A DNA stretch of 37,512 nt from Saprospiraceae bacterium (GCA_023300665.1 JALZUU010000419.1:1-37512), one strand, 5' to 3'; positions 9,387 through 18,925 are shown, numbered from the stretch's first letter. Translations and numbers: made by a program. Notes: generated from the sequence alone by a model not told the origin.

Positions 9387-10413
9387 AAAAGTGCTGATCA
9401 CAGGTGTGTGTGGAACAGTAGGGGCCGAGTTGTTAAAACAATTGCTCGATATGGATGTAGAATCCATTGTTGGGATTGATAGTAACGAAAGCGAATTGTT
9501 TTTTGCGACTCAACCTTTTCAAAATAATGATAAAATAAACTTTTATTTATGTGATATTACCAATAAATCTGAAATGAGGAGGTTGCTTAAAAATGTAGAT
9601 ATTGTATTGCATGCTGCTGCTCGTAAACATGTGATTCTTTGTGAAAAGTCTCCTTCTGAAGCAGTCCGTACAAATATTGTTGGAACACAAACATTAATTG
9701 ATGTTGCTTTAGAAATGGAAGTCGAAAGAGTTTTATTTACTTCTTCTGATAAAGCAGTAAATCCAACGAATGTAATGGGTACCTCTAAGTTAATGGGAGA
9801 ACGCTTAATGACCGCTGCGAATGCTTCAAAAAAGGGGCAGTATCCTATTTTCGCTTCTACGCGTTTTGGAAACGTATTAGGTTCTAATGGGTCGGTTATT
9901 CCTTTATTCAAAAAACAAATATTGAATGGTGGACCAGTGACTTTAACAGATGAAAAGATGAGTCGTTTTGTAATGACTATTGAAGAAGCAGCTAAGATGG
10001 TTTTACAATCTGTCTTTTTAGCTCATGGGGGAGAAGTATTTGTTACAAAGATGCCGATTATTCAAATTAAAGATTTGGCAACTTCTATGATTGATATCAT
10101 AAAAGAGAAAGAAGATATTCTTACAGGTATCGATATTACAATAATTGGAGCGAAAGCTGGAGAAAAAATGTACGAGGAATTAATCAGTGACGAAGAAATT
10201 CGACGTACAGTAGAGATAGAAAATTTCTTTGCGGTACTACCGGCATTTAAGTCTGTTTACAAGGATATTGAATATACCTTCAATGGAATGAAGCAAACTA
10301 AAGTTAATAAAATGTATCGTTCTGATTTGGAGCCCTCAATGAATGGGCAAGAGTTAAAGGACTACCTAATAGAAGAAGAATTGTTGTATAGGAAGGATCA
10401 GGTTAAAGTGTAG
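9364..10413 (+). CDS. CapD/FlaA1-type soluble nucleotide-sugar 4,6-dehydratase
   Basis: KKVLITGVCGTVGAELLKQLL, AAARKHVILCEKSPSEAVRTNIVGTQTL, TSSDKAVNPTNVMGTSKLMGERL (Met in place of the catalytic Tyr), RFGNVLGSNGSVIPLFKKQI. Confidence 0.9.
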   Translation: MKNLWENKKVLITGVCGTVGAELLKQLLDMDVESIVGIDSNESELFFATQPFQNNDKINFYLCDITNKSEMRRLLKNVDIVLHAAARKHVILCEKSPSEAVRTNIVGTQTLIDVALEMEVERVLFTSSDKAVNPTNVMGTSKLMGERLMTAANASKKGQYPIFASTRFGNVLGSNGSVIPLFKKQILNGGPVTLTDEKMSRFVMTIEEAAKMVLQSVFLAHGGEVFVTKMPIIQIKDLATSMIDIIKEKEDILTGIDITIIGAKAGEKMYEELISDEEIRRTVEIENFFAVLPAFKSVYKDIEYTFNGMKQTKVNKMYRSDLEPSMNGQELKDYLIEEELLYRKDQVKV

Positions 10414-10453
10414 AAGCTAACTAATTTTATAATACTATTATCTTGACGTACCT

Positions 10454-10531
10454 GAGTTTTGAAATTTTAATAATGTCAAATGAGCTGGAGTTGCTCTGGT
10501 GATGAGATTGTAATCATTCTTTTCAAAACTC
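10454..10531. repeat. Intergenic inverted repeat, 11-bp arms GAGTTTTGAAA / TTTCAAAACTC
   Basis: Perfect arms at 10454-10464 and 10521-10531, enclosing a smaller GAGC...GCTC hairpin. Confidence 0.6.
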
Positions 10532-10571
10532 TAACCTTGTCAAATAATTTATACCTTCAAAAAAAATATCA

Positions 10572-11339
10572 ATGTCAAATTTAACAAATTTATTTTACCG
10601 AATTCAATTTAAATTACTTAGGCTTTTTCCATTCTCAATCAATTCTTTGGTGCGAATAAAATCAGGTCCCCTAAAAGGATACAAATTTTGTGTAGGTGCC
10701 GGGAATGATTTTCTTTTTGGTACTTACGAAGAGGATGCCTTAAAGACCTTTTTGAGTAAAATAAAAGAGAACGATGTAATCTATGACTTGGGAGCAAATG
10801 CTGGCTATCATTCTTTGGCTATGGCAAATAAGACCAAGAATTCGATTTATGCTTTTGAACCTTTTCCGCTAAATATTTTTCGTTTGAAAAAACATCTTGA
10901 AGCTAACAAGGTTAACAATGTCATTGTCAAGGAAATGGCTGTTTCAGATAAATTGGGAGTTATTGAATTTTCGAATGTACCAAAATTGGGAGGAAATACC
11001 TACATCACTGAATCGAAAAACTTCAAAGATACTTCAAACATACTGAAAGTAAACACCACGAGTATTGATGAGCTAGTATTTGGTGACAACAAAATTAATC
11101 CTCCACAAATTATGAAAATTGATGTGGAAGGGGCAGAATTTGATGTGCTAAAAGGAGCAGAGAAAACAATAAAGGAATATAAACCTATCCTCTTATTGGC
11201 TACTCACGATATGCATCTACCCGGAGTGAAAGATAAATGCCTCGATTTCTTAAAGCGTCTTGAATATAAAGTTGAAAAGACCGATGAAGTCAAAGGGGCT
11301 CATCACGATATTGAAGACTTTATCGCTTATCCCAATTAG
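10572..11339 (+). CDS. FkbM-family methyltransferase
   Basis: VIYDLGANAGYHSLAMA SAM-binding motif, FEPFPLNIFRLKKHL, MKIDVEGAEFDVLKGAE. Confidence 0.9.
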   Translation: MSNLTNLFYRIQFKLLRLFPFSINSLVRIKSGPLKGYKFCVGAGNDFLFGTYEEDALKTFLSKIKENDVIYDLGANAGYHSLAMANKTKNSIYAFEPFPLNIFRLKKHLEANKVNNVIVKEMAVSDKLGVIEFSNVPKLGGNTYITESKNFKDTSNILKVNTTSIDELVFGDNKINPPQIMKIDVEGAEFDVLKGAEKTIKEYKPILLLATHDMHLPGVKDKCLDFLKRLEYKVEKTDEVKGAHHDIEDFIAYPN

Positions 11340-11457
11340 ATTAAAATCATTTAGTATATATTAATAATACTTGTTACCGAAATTATTTAGAATTATTTCA
11401 TTCTCTCGGTCTGGTATAACTTGACTATCATTCTATTATCAAAATCAATCTTTAATT

Positions 11458-12609
11458 ATGCGAATTATTATACTTGGAGCAGATGGCTACTTAGGTTGGC
11501 CAACCTCTATGGATTTGGCAGCTAAAGGCCATGAAGTACTAGCTATCGATAACTATTCTCGTCGAACGATTGCTATGCAAACCTCTTCGGAGGCTTTAAT
11601 CCCAACTCCAAACCTAGAAGATCGGGTAAAATTGTTTCGGTCCCTAACTGGAAAAGAAATTAAAGTTTCTATTGGTGATTTAAAAGACTATCATTTTTTA
11701 GAAAATCACATTAAAGAATTTCAGCCTGATGCAGTGGTTCATTATGCAGAACAACCGTCAGCTCCTTATTCTTTGAAAGGATATGAAGAAGCACATTATA
11801 CACTGAAAAACAACCTAGAGGTAACTCACAACTTAATTTGGGCTATTTTAAAAAATAAACCAAAATGTCACATCGTAAAATTAGGAACGATGGGAGAATA
11901 TGGTTGTCCAAATATTGATATAGAAGAAGGTTGGTTAGAAATCGAACACAAGGGACGAAAAGATAAATTTTTATTCCCACGAGCTGCTGGTAGTTTGTAT
12001 CACACAACAAAAGTATTAGATACGGATTTACTTTGGTTTTATGTGCGAACGTATGATCTAAAAGTCACAGATTTGATGCAAGGTCCTGTTTATGGTTTAT
12101 CAACTAAGGAATCTGATTTAGATGATCGTTTATTACCTAACTTCCATTATGATGATATTTTTGGAACAGTGGTGAATCGATTTTTAGTTCAAGGAGTAGC
12201 AGGAGTACCACTAACAGTATATGGAAAAGGAGGCCAAGTACGAGGTTATCTTAACCTAAAAGATACTTTACAATGTGTAGAACTGGCAATCAATAATCCA
12301 GCTGGAGAGCGAGAATTGAAAATTTATAATCAGTTAACAGAGACTTTTTCAGTCAATGAACTAGCTGCAAAGGTTCAAGAAGCAGGTAAGTTAGTAGGTG
12401 TAAATGTTGAAGTAAAATCAATTCCTAACCCAAGAAGAGAACCAGAAGATCATTACTACAATCCAACATGTACTGGCTTGATAGATCTTGGTTTAGAACC
12501 AAACTTTATGACTCCAGAAGTCTTAGCGGATATGATGAAGATCGCATTGAAATATAAAGATAATATTGATGATAGTAAGATTTTTCCACGTGTAAAATGG
12601 AGTAAATAA
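11458..12609 (+). CDS. sqdB: UDP-sulfoquinovose synthase-like (SQD1/SqdB/Agl3 family)
   Basis: GADGYLGWPTSMDLA, NYSRR, VVHYAEQPSAPYSL, HNN-like NNLEVTHNLI, HIVKLGTMGEYGCPNIDIEEGWLEIEHKGR, SLYHTTKVLDT (T144/Y181/K185 catalytic triad), LTVYGKGGQVRGYLNLKDTLQCVELAI, NPRREPEDHYYN; aligns along its full length with remembered plant SQD1. Confidence 0.93.
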   Translation: MRIIILGADGYLGWPTSMDLAAKGHEVLAIDNYSRRTIAMQTSSEALIPTPNLEDRVKLFRSLTGKEIKVSIGDLKDYHFLENHIKEFQPDAVVHYAEQPSAPYSLKGYEEAHYTLKNNLEVTHNLIWAILKNKPKCHIVKLGTMGEYGCPNIDIEEGWLEIEHKGRKDKFLFPRAAGSLYHTTKVLDTDLLWFYVRTYDLKVTDLMQGPVYGLSTKESDLDDRLLPNFHYDDIFGTVVNRFLVQGVAGVPLTVYGKGGQVRGYLNLKDTLQCVELAINNPAGERELKIYNQLTETFSVNELAAKVQEAGKLVGVNVEVKSIPNPRREPEDHYYNPTCTGLIDLGLEPNFMTPEVLADMMKIALKYKDNIDDSKIFPRVKWSK

Positions 12610-13595
12610 TGAATTGGTTAATAACAGGAGGGTGTGGGTTTATTGGTAAAAATTTACTTAGACACCTTTTATCAAAAGATGAAAATCTTAAAATTAGGAT
12701 AGTAGACAATTTTTCAGTAGGTCAGATTTCAGACCTTACTTATGCAACGTCAAATGTTGATGTTGCCGGTGTTGCTACTGCTCTTGATTGGGAAAAAAAT
12801 GTTCAAATTATAGAAGGAGATATCACTGATTCTCCTTTGATGGAATTAGTAACAAAAGGAGCTGATGTAGTAGTTCATTTGGCTGCGAATACAGGGGTTG
12901 GACCTTCTGTAGAAAATCCAAGAATGGATTGTGTAACAAATGTTTTAGGAACTTTTAATGTTTTGGAAGGATGTCGTGCCAATGGAGTAAAGCGATTTGT
13001 TTTTGCATCGAGTGGTGCTCCAATAGGAGAATGTACTCCTCCTATTCATGAAGAATTAGCGTGTCATCCGGTGTCCCCTTACGGAGCTAGTAAAATGGCC
13101 GGTGAAGGATATTGTTCATCTTATTTCCGTACATTTGGTTTAGGAACAGTTGCCTTAAGATTCGGAAATGTTTATGGTCCTGGATCTACTCATAAAAGTA
13201 GTGTTGTAGCCAAATTTATTCGACAGGGATTAAACGGAGAAACCTTAGAAATTTATGGAGATGGAACTCAAACAAGAGATTTTATTTTTACGGAAGATTT
13301 AGTGAGTGCTATATGGAATGCGGCCACTATCAAAGGAATAGGTGGTGAAGTTTTTCAAATTGCGACTAATAAAGAAACGACTGTTCTTGAAGTAACTGAA
13401 AAATTAGTAGACGTATTAAAGCGACATGGCGTTCCTAATGTTAAATTAATACATGGTAATAAGAGATTAGGAGATGTGATGCGTAATTTTTCTGATACTA
13501 CTAAAGCAGAGAAAATATTGAAATGGACTTACCAGTATGATTTGGATAAAGGATTGAATGAAACAGTTAACTGGTTTTTAAAAAAAATACGATAG
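12609..13595 (+). CDS. NAD-dependent epimerase/dehydratase (UDP-hexose 4-epimerase-like)
   Basis: ITGGCGFIGKNLLRHLL, VVHLAANTGVGPSVENP, ASSGAPIGE, YGASK, LRFGNVYGP; TAATG overlap with the SQD1-like gene. Confidence 0.9.
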   Translation: MNWLITGGCGFIGKNLLRHLLSKDENLKIRIVDNFSVGQISDLTYATSNVDVAGVATALDWEKNVQIIEGDITDSPLMELVTKGADVVVHLAANTGVGPSVENPRMDCVTNVLGTFNVLEGCRANGVKRFVFASSGAPIGECTPPIHEELACHPVSPYGASKMAGEGYCSSYFRTFGLGTVALRFGNVYGPGSTHKSSVVAKFIRQGLNGETLEIYGDGTQTRDFIFTEDLVSAIWNAATIKGIGGEVFQIATNKETTVLEVTEKLVDVLKRHGVPNVKLIHGNKRLGDVMRNFSDTTKAEKILKWTYQYDLDKGLNETVNWFLKKIR

Positions 13596-15014
13596 TTGGG
13601 AATCGAAGAGCAAATTATTGTAAGTATTTACTTTATAGATATAATACTGATTACTTATCTATTTGTTAATGAGAAAAAGTGGTCTCTCTTATCCTTTTTT
13701 CTTTTTCTTGGAACTGCTATCATGTTTGCTTCTAATGTGCCTATCATTTTTTATGAACACTACATTGGAGATGATGATATTTACTTTACTTTGCCCTATT
13801 TAAGCATTTTTAAAGGGACGATAATCAATTTAGTATTTCTTATTTTTTGGCAACTTGGATTTTTACTTGGAATAAAAATGAAAATTACTGAAAGTAATAA
13901 ATTTGTCTCTGAACGAGATATCAAATTTGGCTTATTTTTCCTTTTTGTCTCTGCTCTTTTTTATATAAGGCATTATAGCCAATCCTATTCTTATGCGTAC
14001 TCTAATGATCTGTATGAGGGAGGAGCATCTGTAGAGGCTAGCACCTTTGGAATATTTGGTTCATTCAAAAACTTGTTTGTACCTATTATTGGAGGGTTAC
14101 TACTGGTATTCTATCAAAGAAAAGTTAAAGGTAGACTTCCCAATCAAACTCTTAGCAAATGGATAGTCTATGCTTTGTGGTTTGCCTTATTTTTTACAGT
14201 CTATATTGGATTGACGAAAGATTTGCAAAGAGGGGATATTATCAAGCCCTTTGTATTAGTAGCACTTATCTTAATAGTAAAAGGGATAAGTGCAAAAAAA
14301 ATACTACTGAGTTTGGGCTTTCTAGCAGTATTGATCTTGTTTATAAGCCCATTTATTGATATACTTCGGATTCGTGGTTGGTACGATAAAGAGGTTAGCA
14401 TTTCGACGGTAACTGATATGCTAGAAAATGAAAAAGCATTAAAGTATGTTCAGTTATCTCAAGATAATTTTTTCTCAGCGAAAAGTTTTTTAGTGCAAAT
14501 TGCCAGAAAAAATGTACTTCCCAAATATTCAGGTGCATTAGCTCAATATGCAAATAGAGAAGGTTATGCTTATTTTTTGACTTACCCTACTATCGTAGTT
14601 GATATTATTCCCAAAGCGATTTATGGTACTAAACCATATGCTTTGTCTTCTGATGGCACACGTTCGTCTACTGCTATGGGTATTTCAGCTACAGAAAGTG
14701 GTAACGATGATTCTGTTTTTTGGGAGACAGGAGGAGGAACGCTATATTGGCAGTTTTGGTGGTTTGGTGTTATTATAGGTGGGGCATTCGTAGGATTTTT
14801 ATGGGCTATTACCTTAAAGTACGCCTTGTATGGGAATAGTTTTCTTTTTTTAATAATGATCTTAGGTACCGTACATTGGGGGTTAACTATTATTGCTGGT
14901 TTAGATAATTTTTTTCTTACCATCGTCAGAGCTGTCAAACCAATTGCAATATTTTTTATCATAAAGCTGATTTGGACAGCAGTATTTCTAAAAAAAAGAC
15001 AATATGTTAGGTAA
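13596..15014 (+). CDS. Polytopic membrane protein, probable O-antigen/EPS polymerase (Wzy-like)
   Basis: About 10 or more hydrophobic segments, TTG start, position between nucleotide-sugar enzymes and flippase; no strong sequence motif. Confidence 0.65.
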   Translation: MGIEEQIIVSIYFIDIILITYLFVNEKKWSLLSFFLFLGTAIMFASNVPIIFYEHYIGDDDIYFTLPYLSIFKGTIINLVFLIFWQLGFLLGIKMKITESNKFVSERDIKFGLFFLFVSALFYIRHYSQSYSYAYSNDLYEGGASVEASTFGIFGSFKNLFVPIIGGLLLVFYQRKVKGRLPNQTLSKWIVYALWFALFFTVYIGLTKDLQRGDIIKPFVLVALILIVKGISAKKILLSLGFLAVLILFISPFIDILRIRGWYDKEVSISTVTDMLENEKALKYVQLSQDNFFSAKSFLVQIARKNVLPKYSGALAQYANREGYAYFLTYPTIVVDIIPKAIYGTKPYALSSDGTRSSTAMGISATESGNDDSVFWETGGGTLYWQFWWFGVIIGGAFVGFLWAITLKYALYGNSFLFLIMILGTVHWGLTIIAGLDNFFLTIVRAVKPIAIFFIIKLIWTAVFLKKRQYVR

Positions 15015-15477
15015 ATACGTCGTCATATTGTTTCGTTTAGCAAACAAAAGCTACAGACTAAAAATTCCCTTTCTTCCAAAACTTCTTCAACTTTTCATTT
15101 TTTTAATCTCTTCTTGTGAGATTAGTTATAAAGCGACGATTGGTAGAAATTTAAGACTCCCTCATCCTACTGGTATTGTGATAGCAGGAGGAGCTATAAT
15201 AGGAGAAAATGTTACAATCAATCAGCATGTTACCATTGGGGGAAACTGGGGAAAAAAAATAGATGGAAGAGCATTTCCAATAATTGGTTCCTGTATATGG
15301 ATCATGCCAGGTTCTTTAGTTGTTGGGCCAATTATTATTAATGATAATGTCATTGTTGGTGCACAATCCTTGGTTACTAAAAGTGTTGCAACTAATTCTT
15401 TAGTTGCAGGTTCCCCTTCTAGGCTCATCAGAAATCTAAATGAAGACGATATAAAAAAAATAAATTACATAAATTAG
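15004..15477 (+). CDS. Serine O-acetyltransferase-like left-handed beta-helix acyltransferase
   Basis: Hexapeptide repeats and LPHPTGIVIAGGAIIGENVTINQHVTIGG...PIIGSCIWIMPGSLVVGPIIINDNVIVGAQSLVTKSV...AGSPSRLI. Confidence 0.88.
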   Translation: MLGKYVVILFRLANKSYRLKIPFLPKLLQLFIFLISSCEISYKATIGRNLRLPHPTGIVIAGGAIIGENVTINQHVTIGGNWGKKIDGRAFPIIGSCIWIMPGSLVVGPIIINDNVIVGAQSLVTKSVATNSLVAGSPSRLIRNLNEDDIKKINYIN

Positions 15478-15492
15478 ATTTTAGAAAAGGAA

Positions 15493-16854
15493 GTGCTAGG
15501 AAACTCTCTACAAAAACTCATACAAGAGAAATTGGTACAAAAAACCTCTAAGGTATTTATTGTACGAATATTAGGTACAGCACTAGGCTTCCTTGGACAT
15601 GTAGTCCTCGCAAGATTTTTGGGCGTTGAAGAATATGGTACTTACACTTTGGTTTTCTCTTGGCTAATGGTGATCTCATTATTCTCAAGACTTGGTTTTG
15701 ATAATATGGTTATTCGCTTTATTACCAAATATGAAGTAAATAAAGAATTTGGAAAACTAAAAGGACTACTAAAATACTCTAAAAAGGTTATTCTTCAAAT
15801 CAATATTGTAATTGCAATATTGCTTTCCGCAGGCATATATTTATTTGGAGAACACTATTCCCAAAGCCTCAAAAATACCTTTATTTTAGGCTTTATTTTT
15901 TGCCTCCCAATGATTTCAATTGCTTACTTAAAGCAAAGTAATCTTAGTGGATTAAAACTAGTTGGTATTTCTAATATTCCGGTATTGATCATTCGACATC
16001 TTGTTCTGATGTTGATGGTCGTGATTTCTTACTTCAGTATCGGAAAGATAAATGCGCCAATTGTTATGGTACTTAATGCCATTGCTTTTTTTGTTGCTGT
16101 CGTATCTGCTAGTCATTGGATAAGAAAAAATCTTCCATACGTCAATAATAGTATAGAACCAGAGGTCAAAAAAAAATACTGGATACAAGAATCCCTTCCC
16201 TTCCTTGTTTACTCTGGTGCCAACAATATTAGCACAAGAATTGATATTTTACTGCTAGGTTTTTTTGCTTCGTTTGAAGAAATAGGAGTATATTCAGCTG
16301 TGACTAGATTAACTCCATTGTTATCTTTCGTTTTAGGCGTAATTGCAACAACAGTAAAGCCATATATTTCAGATTTTTTTACAAAAAACAACTTAGACCG
16401 CTTGAGAACAGTTGTTTTTTATTCTGTTTTTTCCTCAACAATTTCTTCTTGTTTTATCTTCATCTTCTTCATGTTTTTTGGCAAGTCATTACTAACTTTT
16501 TTTGGCGAAGAATATGTTAGTGGATACAATTATCTGATTTTAATTATTATTGGTCATATGGTTGGAGTACTTACAGGCTTATCTGGCCCTCTGTTAGCCA
16601 TGACTAATCATCAGCGTTTACTCTCAAAAATCGAAATATTTTTCCTCATACTTAATATATTGTTGTCAATTATTGTTGCTACGAAATTTGGAATTATAGG
16701 AATCATTATATCAGGTACCTTTACTTATATTTTAAAAAATATCGTTAATAGTTATTACTGTATTGTCTCAACAACTGTCAATCCTACGATTTTTAACAGG
16801 GAAGGCTTTAAAAAAATCCAATCTTTATTAACCCCTAAAAATAAGGAAAAGTAA
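15493..16854 (+). CDS. Polysaccharide flippase (Wzx/MATE-MVF-like)
   Basis: GTG start; FIVRILGTALGFLGHVVLARFLGVEEYGTYTLVFSWLMVISLFSRLGFDN and 12 or more hydrophobic segments. Confidence 0.92.
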   Translation: MLGNSLQKLIQEKLVQKTSKVFIVRILGTALGFLGHVVLARFLGVEEYGTYTLVFSWLMVISLFSRLGFDNMVIRFITKYEVNKEFGKLKGLLKYSKKVILQINIVIAILLSAGIYLFGEHYSQSLKNTFILGFIFCLPMISIAYLKQSNLSGLKLVGISNIPVLIIRHLVLMLMVVISYFSIGKINAPIVMVLNAIAFFVAVVSASHWIRKNLPYVNNSIEPEVKKKYWIQESLPFLVYSGANNISTRIDILLLGFFASFEEIGVYSAVTRLTPLLSFVLGVIATTVKPYISDFFTKNNLDRLRTVVFYSVFSSTISSCFIFIFFMFFGKSLLTFFGEEYVSGYNYLILIIIGHMVGVLTGLSGPLLAMTNHQRLLSKIEIFFLILNILLSIIVATKFGIIGIIISGTFTYILKNIVNSYYCIVSTTVNPTIFNREGFKKIQSLLTPKNKEK

Positions 16855-16858
16855 AATT

Positions 16859-18751
16859 ATGGAGAATAATAATATCCTAAGAAATTTCATTTTTTTTAGT
16901 TTTATTTTAATATTACTATCTTGTAAAACAAGTAAAAATACTGGTAATCAGGAGACTGAAAACGATTCCTTTAGTTATGAATTGCCTGATTGGATTGATG
17001 GAAATCGAGTACAAATGCACACCCGTTTTTTGGGGAAATACCTAGAAGATCCAAGATTTTATAAACTCAGTAAAGTCATGAAAAATAAGGGGGTTAATGT
17101 TATTACTCGCCATTTTAAAACAGGAGGTGAACAAGCTTACTGGCAAAGTAGTGTTGGCTTAAAGAGTCCAAGACTTAAGGATGTAAACCCTCTAATAGCG
17201 AACGATATCATTAAAAGTGCCCATATTGAAGATACTTATGTCATTGGTTATTATTTTCATGTAGCAGATAAGTGGGCTCAAAAAAGACACCCACAATGGG
17301 TTTGTCGCCAGAGCAATGGCGCTCCAGCTAAAGTTAATCAAGGTGCTCTTTTATGCCTCAATTCGCCACACTTAGATTTTCTCATTACTAGATTAGAAGA
17401 GCTAGTCAGAATGGGAATAGATGGTATTTACTTTGATTATTTACACTTTCCAAACGATGGATGTTGGTGTGGATTTTGTCAAGAAAAATTTATTAAAGAA
17501 GAACGATTAGCTGTTCCTAAAAACAGAAAGGATAAAAATTGGCCTAAATACAAAGAAGCCGCAAATCGGTTTTTTACAGAAAATATAAAAACTATAAGAA
17601 GTGCCATCCACAGTCTTAATGAAGAGGCCGTTTTGATCGTTAGTGCTAATACATGGCCTAGTTTAATAAATTATCATTTATCGGAAAACCTGTTTCAACA
17701 TGTAGATCTTTTGAAAACAGAATATGGCTTGTCTTATAGAGCACTTAAAAAATTTAAACTTGAGTTTAGCGTTCCCTTGTCGCAGTTACCTTTACAAAAG
17801 GATATTCAAATTTCTAAAGGACTAATTATTAGTCGTGATGCAACCAATGGTCGTCCGCCACATATCTGGTGTGCAGGTTTCCTAGATGAAACGAATGCAT
17901 TATACGCGACAGCTAGTATTCTGACCCATGGAGGGATTGCGAATATGGATATGGAAGAAGGTAAAATACCAGACAAAATGCTAGATTCTTCATTTGATTT
18001 AGGAACAGTCTTAAACCCATACATGAAAAAAACTACACCTTTCAAATGGGTAGGTATTTATTTTCCTGAAAAATTAAAGAACAAGTATTTAGATAATCCC
18101 AAGATGGCTTGGGATAAAATCATACTGCCAACAGATGGCGTTTTTGAAGCGCTTATGAGAGCTAGAGTTCCGGTTGGTTTTATTACAGATTCTCAAATGG
18201 AGGCTGGTAAATTTGATGATTATAGCTACGTCTTTATCGTTGAAGAAAAAAATATTTCTCCTCAGGGAAAACGTCACTTAAAAAAGTATGAAAACAATGG
18301 AGGAAAGATTATTTCCAACCAAGAAACATGGAATTGGTCAACAGATAAATCTAAAAAAATTGCTTTTCAAGACCTTTTAACAAAATACCCAGCGTTAATT
18401 GAAAATGCTCCAATTCAACTTTTTTCTAATAGTCATAAAGTACAAATGGGAGCTTTTAAAAAGAAAAATAAAAATCAAATTATTGTCAATTGCCTAAACG
18501 ATTTCGATTGGGTAGAACGTTTTAATTATTTAAAGATTAACAAATTAAACTTGAGAGAGAAAGTAAAGCGAACTTCTATCCCTCCTCTGGCAAGAGATAA
18601 TCAACTCGTTTTAAGAAATTTTAGTGGAACGCCCAAACAAATTATTGATGCAATGACAGGTAATAAGCTAGCGTTTACCGTGGAAAATGAGACGATTAGA
18701 ATAAAATTAGATGATTTCCAGTTGATGTCTTCAGTTGTAATATCCTTCTGA
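16859..18751 (+). CDS. Surface lipoprotein, glycosyl hydrolase-like (GHL6-like TIM barrel with beta-galactosidase-trimerisation-like region)
   Basis: Lipobox FILILLSCKTSK; MGIDGIYFDYLHFPNDGCWCGFCQEKF resembles the hypothetical glycosyl hydrolase 6 signature; later YVFIVEEKNISPQGKRHLKKYENNGGKII. Confidence 0.65.
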   Translation: MENNNILRNFIFFSFILILLSCKTSKNTGNQETENDSFSYELPDWIDGNRVQMHTRFLGKYLEDPRFYKLSKVMKNKGVNVITRHFKTGGEQAYWQSSVGLKSPRLKDVNPLIANDIIKSAHIEDTYVIGYYFHVADKWAQKRHPQWVCRQSNGAPAKVNQGALLCLNSPHLDFLITRLEELVRMGIDGIYFDYLHFPNDGCWCGFCQEKFIKEERLAVPKNRKDKNWPKYKEAANRFFTENIKTIRSAIHSLNEEAVLIVSANTWPSLINYHLSENLFQHVDLLKTEYGLSYRALKKFKLEFSVPLSQLPLQKDIQISKGLIISRDATNGRPPHIWCAGFLDETNALYATASILTHGGIANMDMEEGKIPDKMLDSSFDLGTVLNPYMKKTTPFKWVGIYFPEKLKNKYLDNPKMAWDKIILPTDGVFEALMRARVPVGFITDSQMEAGKFDDYSYVFIVEEKNISPQGKRHLKKYENNGGKIISNQETWNWSTDKSKKIAFQDLLTKYPALIENAPIQLFSNSHKVQMGAFKKKNKNQIIVNCLNDFDWVERFNYLKINKLNLREKVKRTSIPPLARDNQLVLRNFSGTPKQIIDAMTGNKLAFTVENETIRIKLDDFQLMSSVVISF

Positions 18752-18925
18752 CGACTAATCTAATATTATTTATACTAGTATTACTGCGTCAAGAAGGTAA
18801 AACCCATCTTTTATTTGATGCTGCCCATTTTGTATTATCCCCGTTTTTATGCTGTGTTTGGTGTTTTAAGCGAATATTTATTAAATCTCCTGCTGGCAGA
18901 GAGAGGGTAAATCTATTATAAAAAT

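Noticed and set aside
9543-9911. 122-aa minus-strand ORF inside the CapD-like gene
   Set aside because: Fully antisense to a strongly supported CDS with no recognisable domain; shadow ORF.
11340-11457. AT-rich gap with short palindromes (e.g. CCGAAATTATTTAGAATTATTTCATTCTCTCGG)
   Set aside because: Imperfect pairing expected by chance in such AT-rich DNA.
14159-14359. 66-aa alternate-frame + ORF within the polymerase gene
   Set aside because: Overlaps the better-supported polymerase frame; no start context or domain.
14621-14962. 113-aa minus-strand ORF inside the Wzy-like gene
   Set aside because: Antisense shadow of a membrane-protein CDS; low-complexity translation with no family signature.
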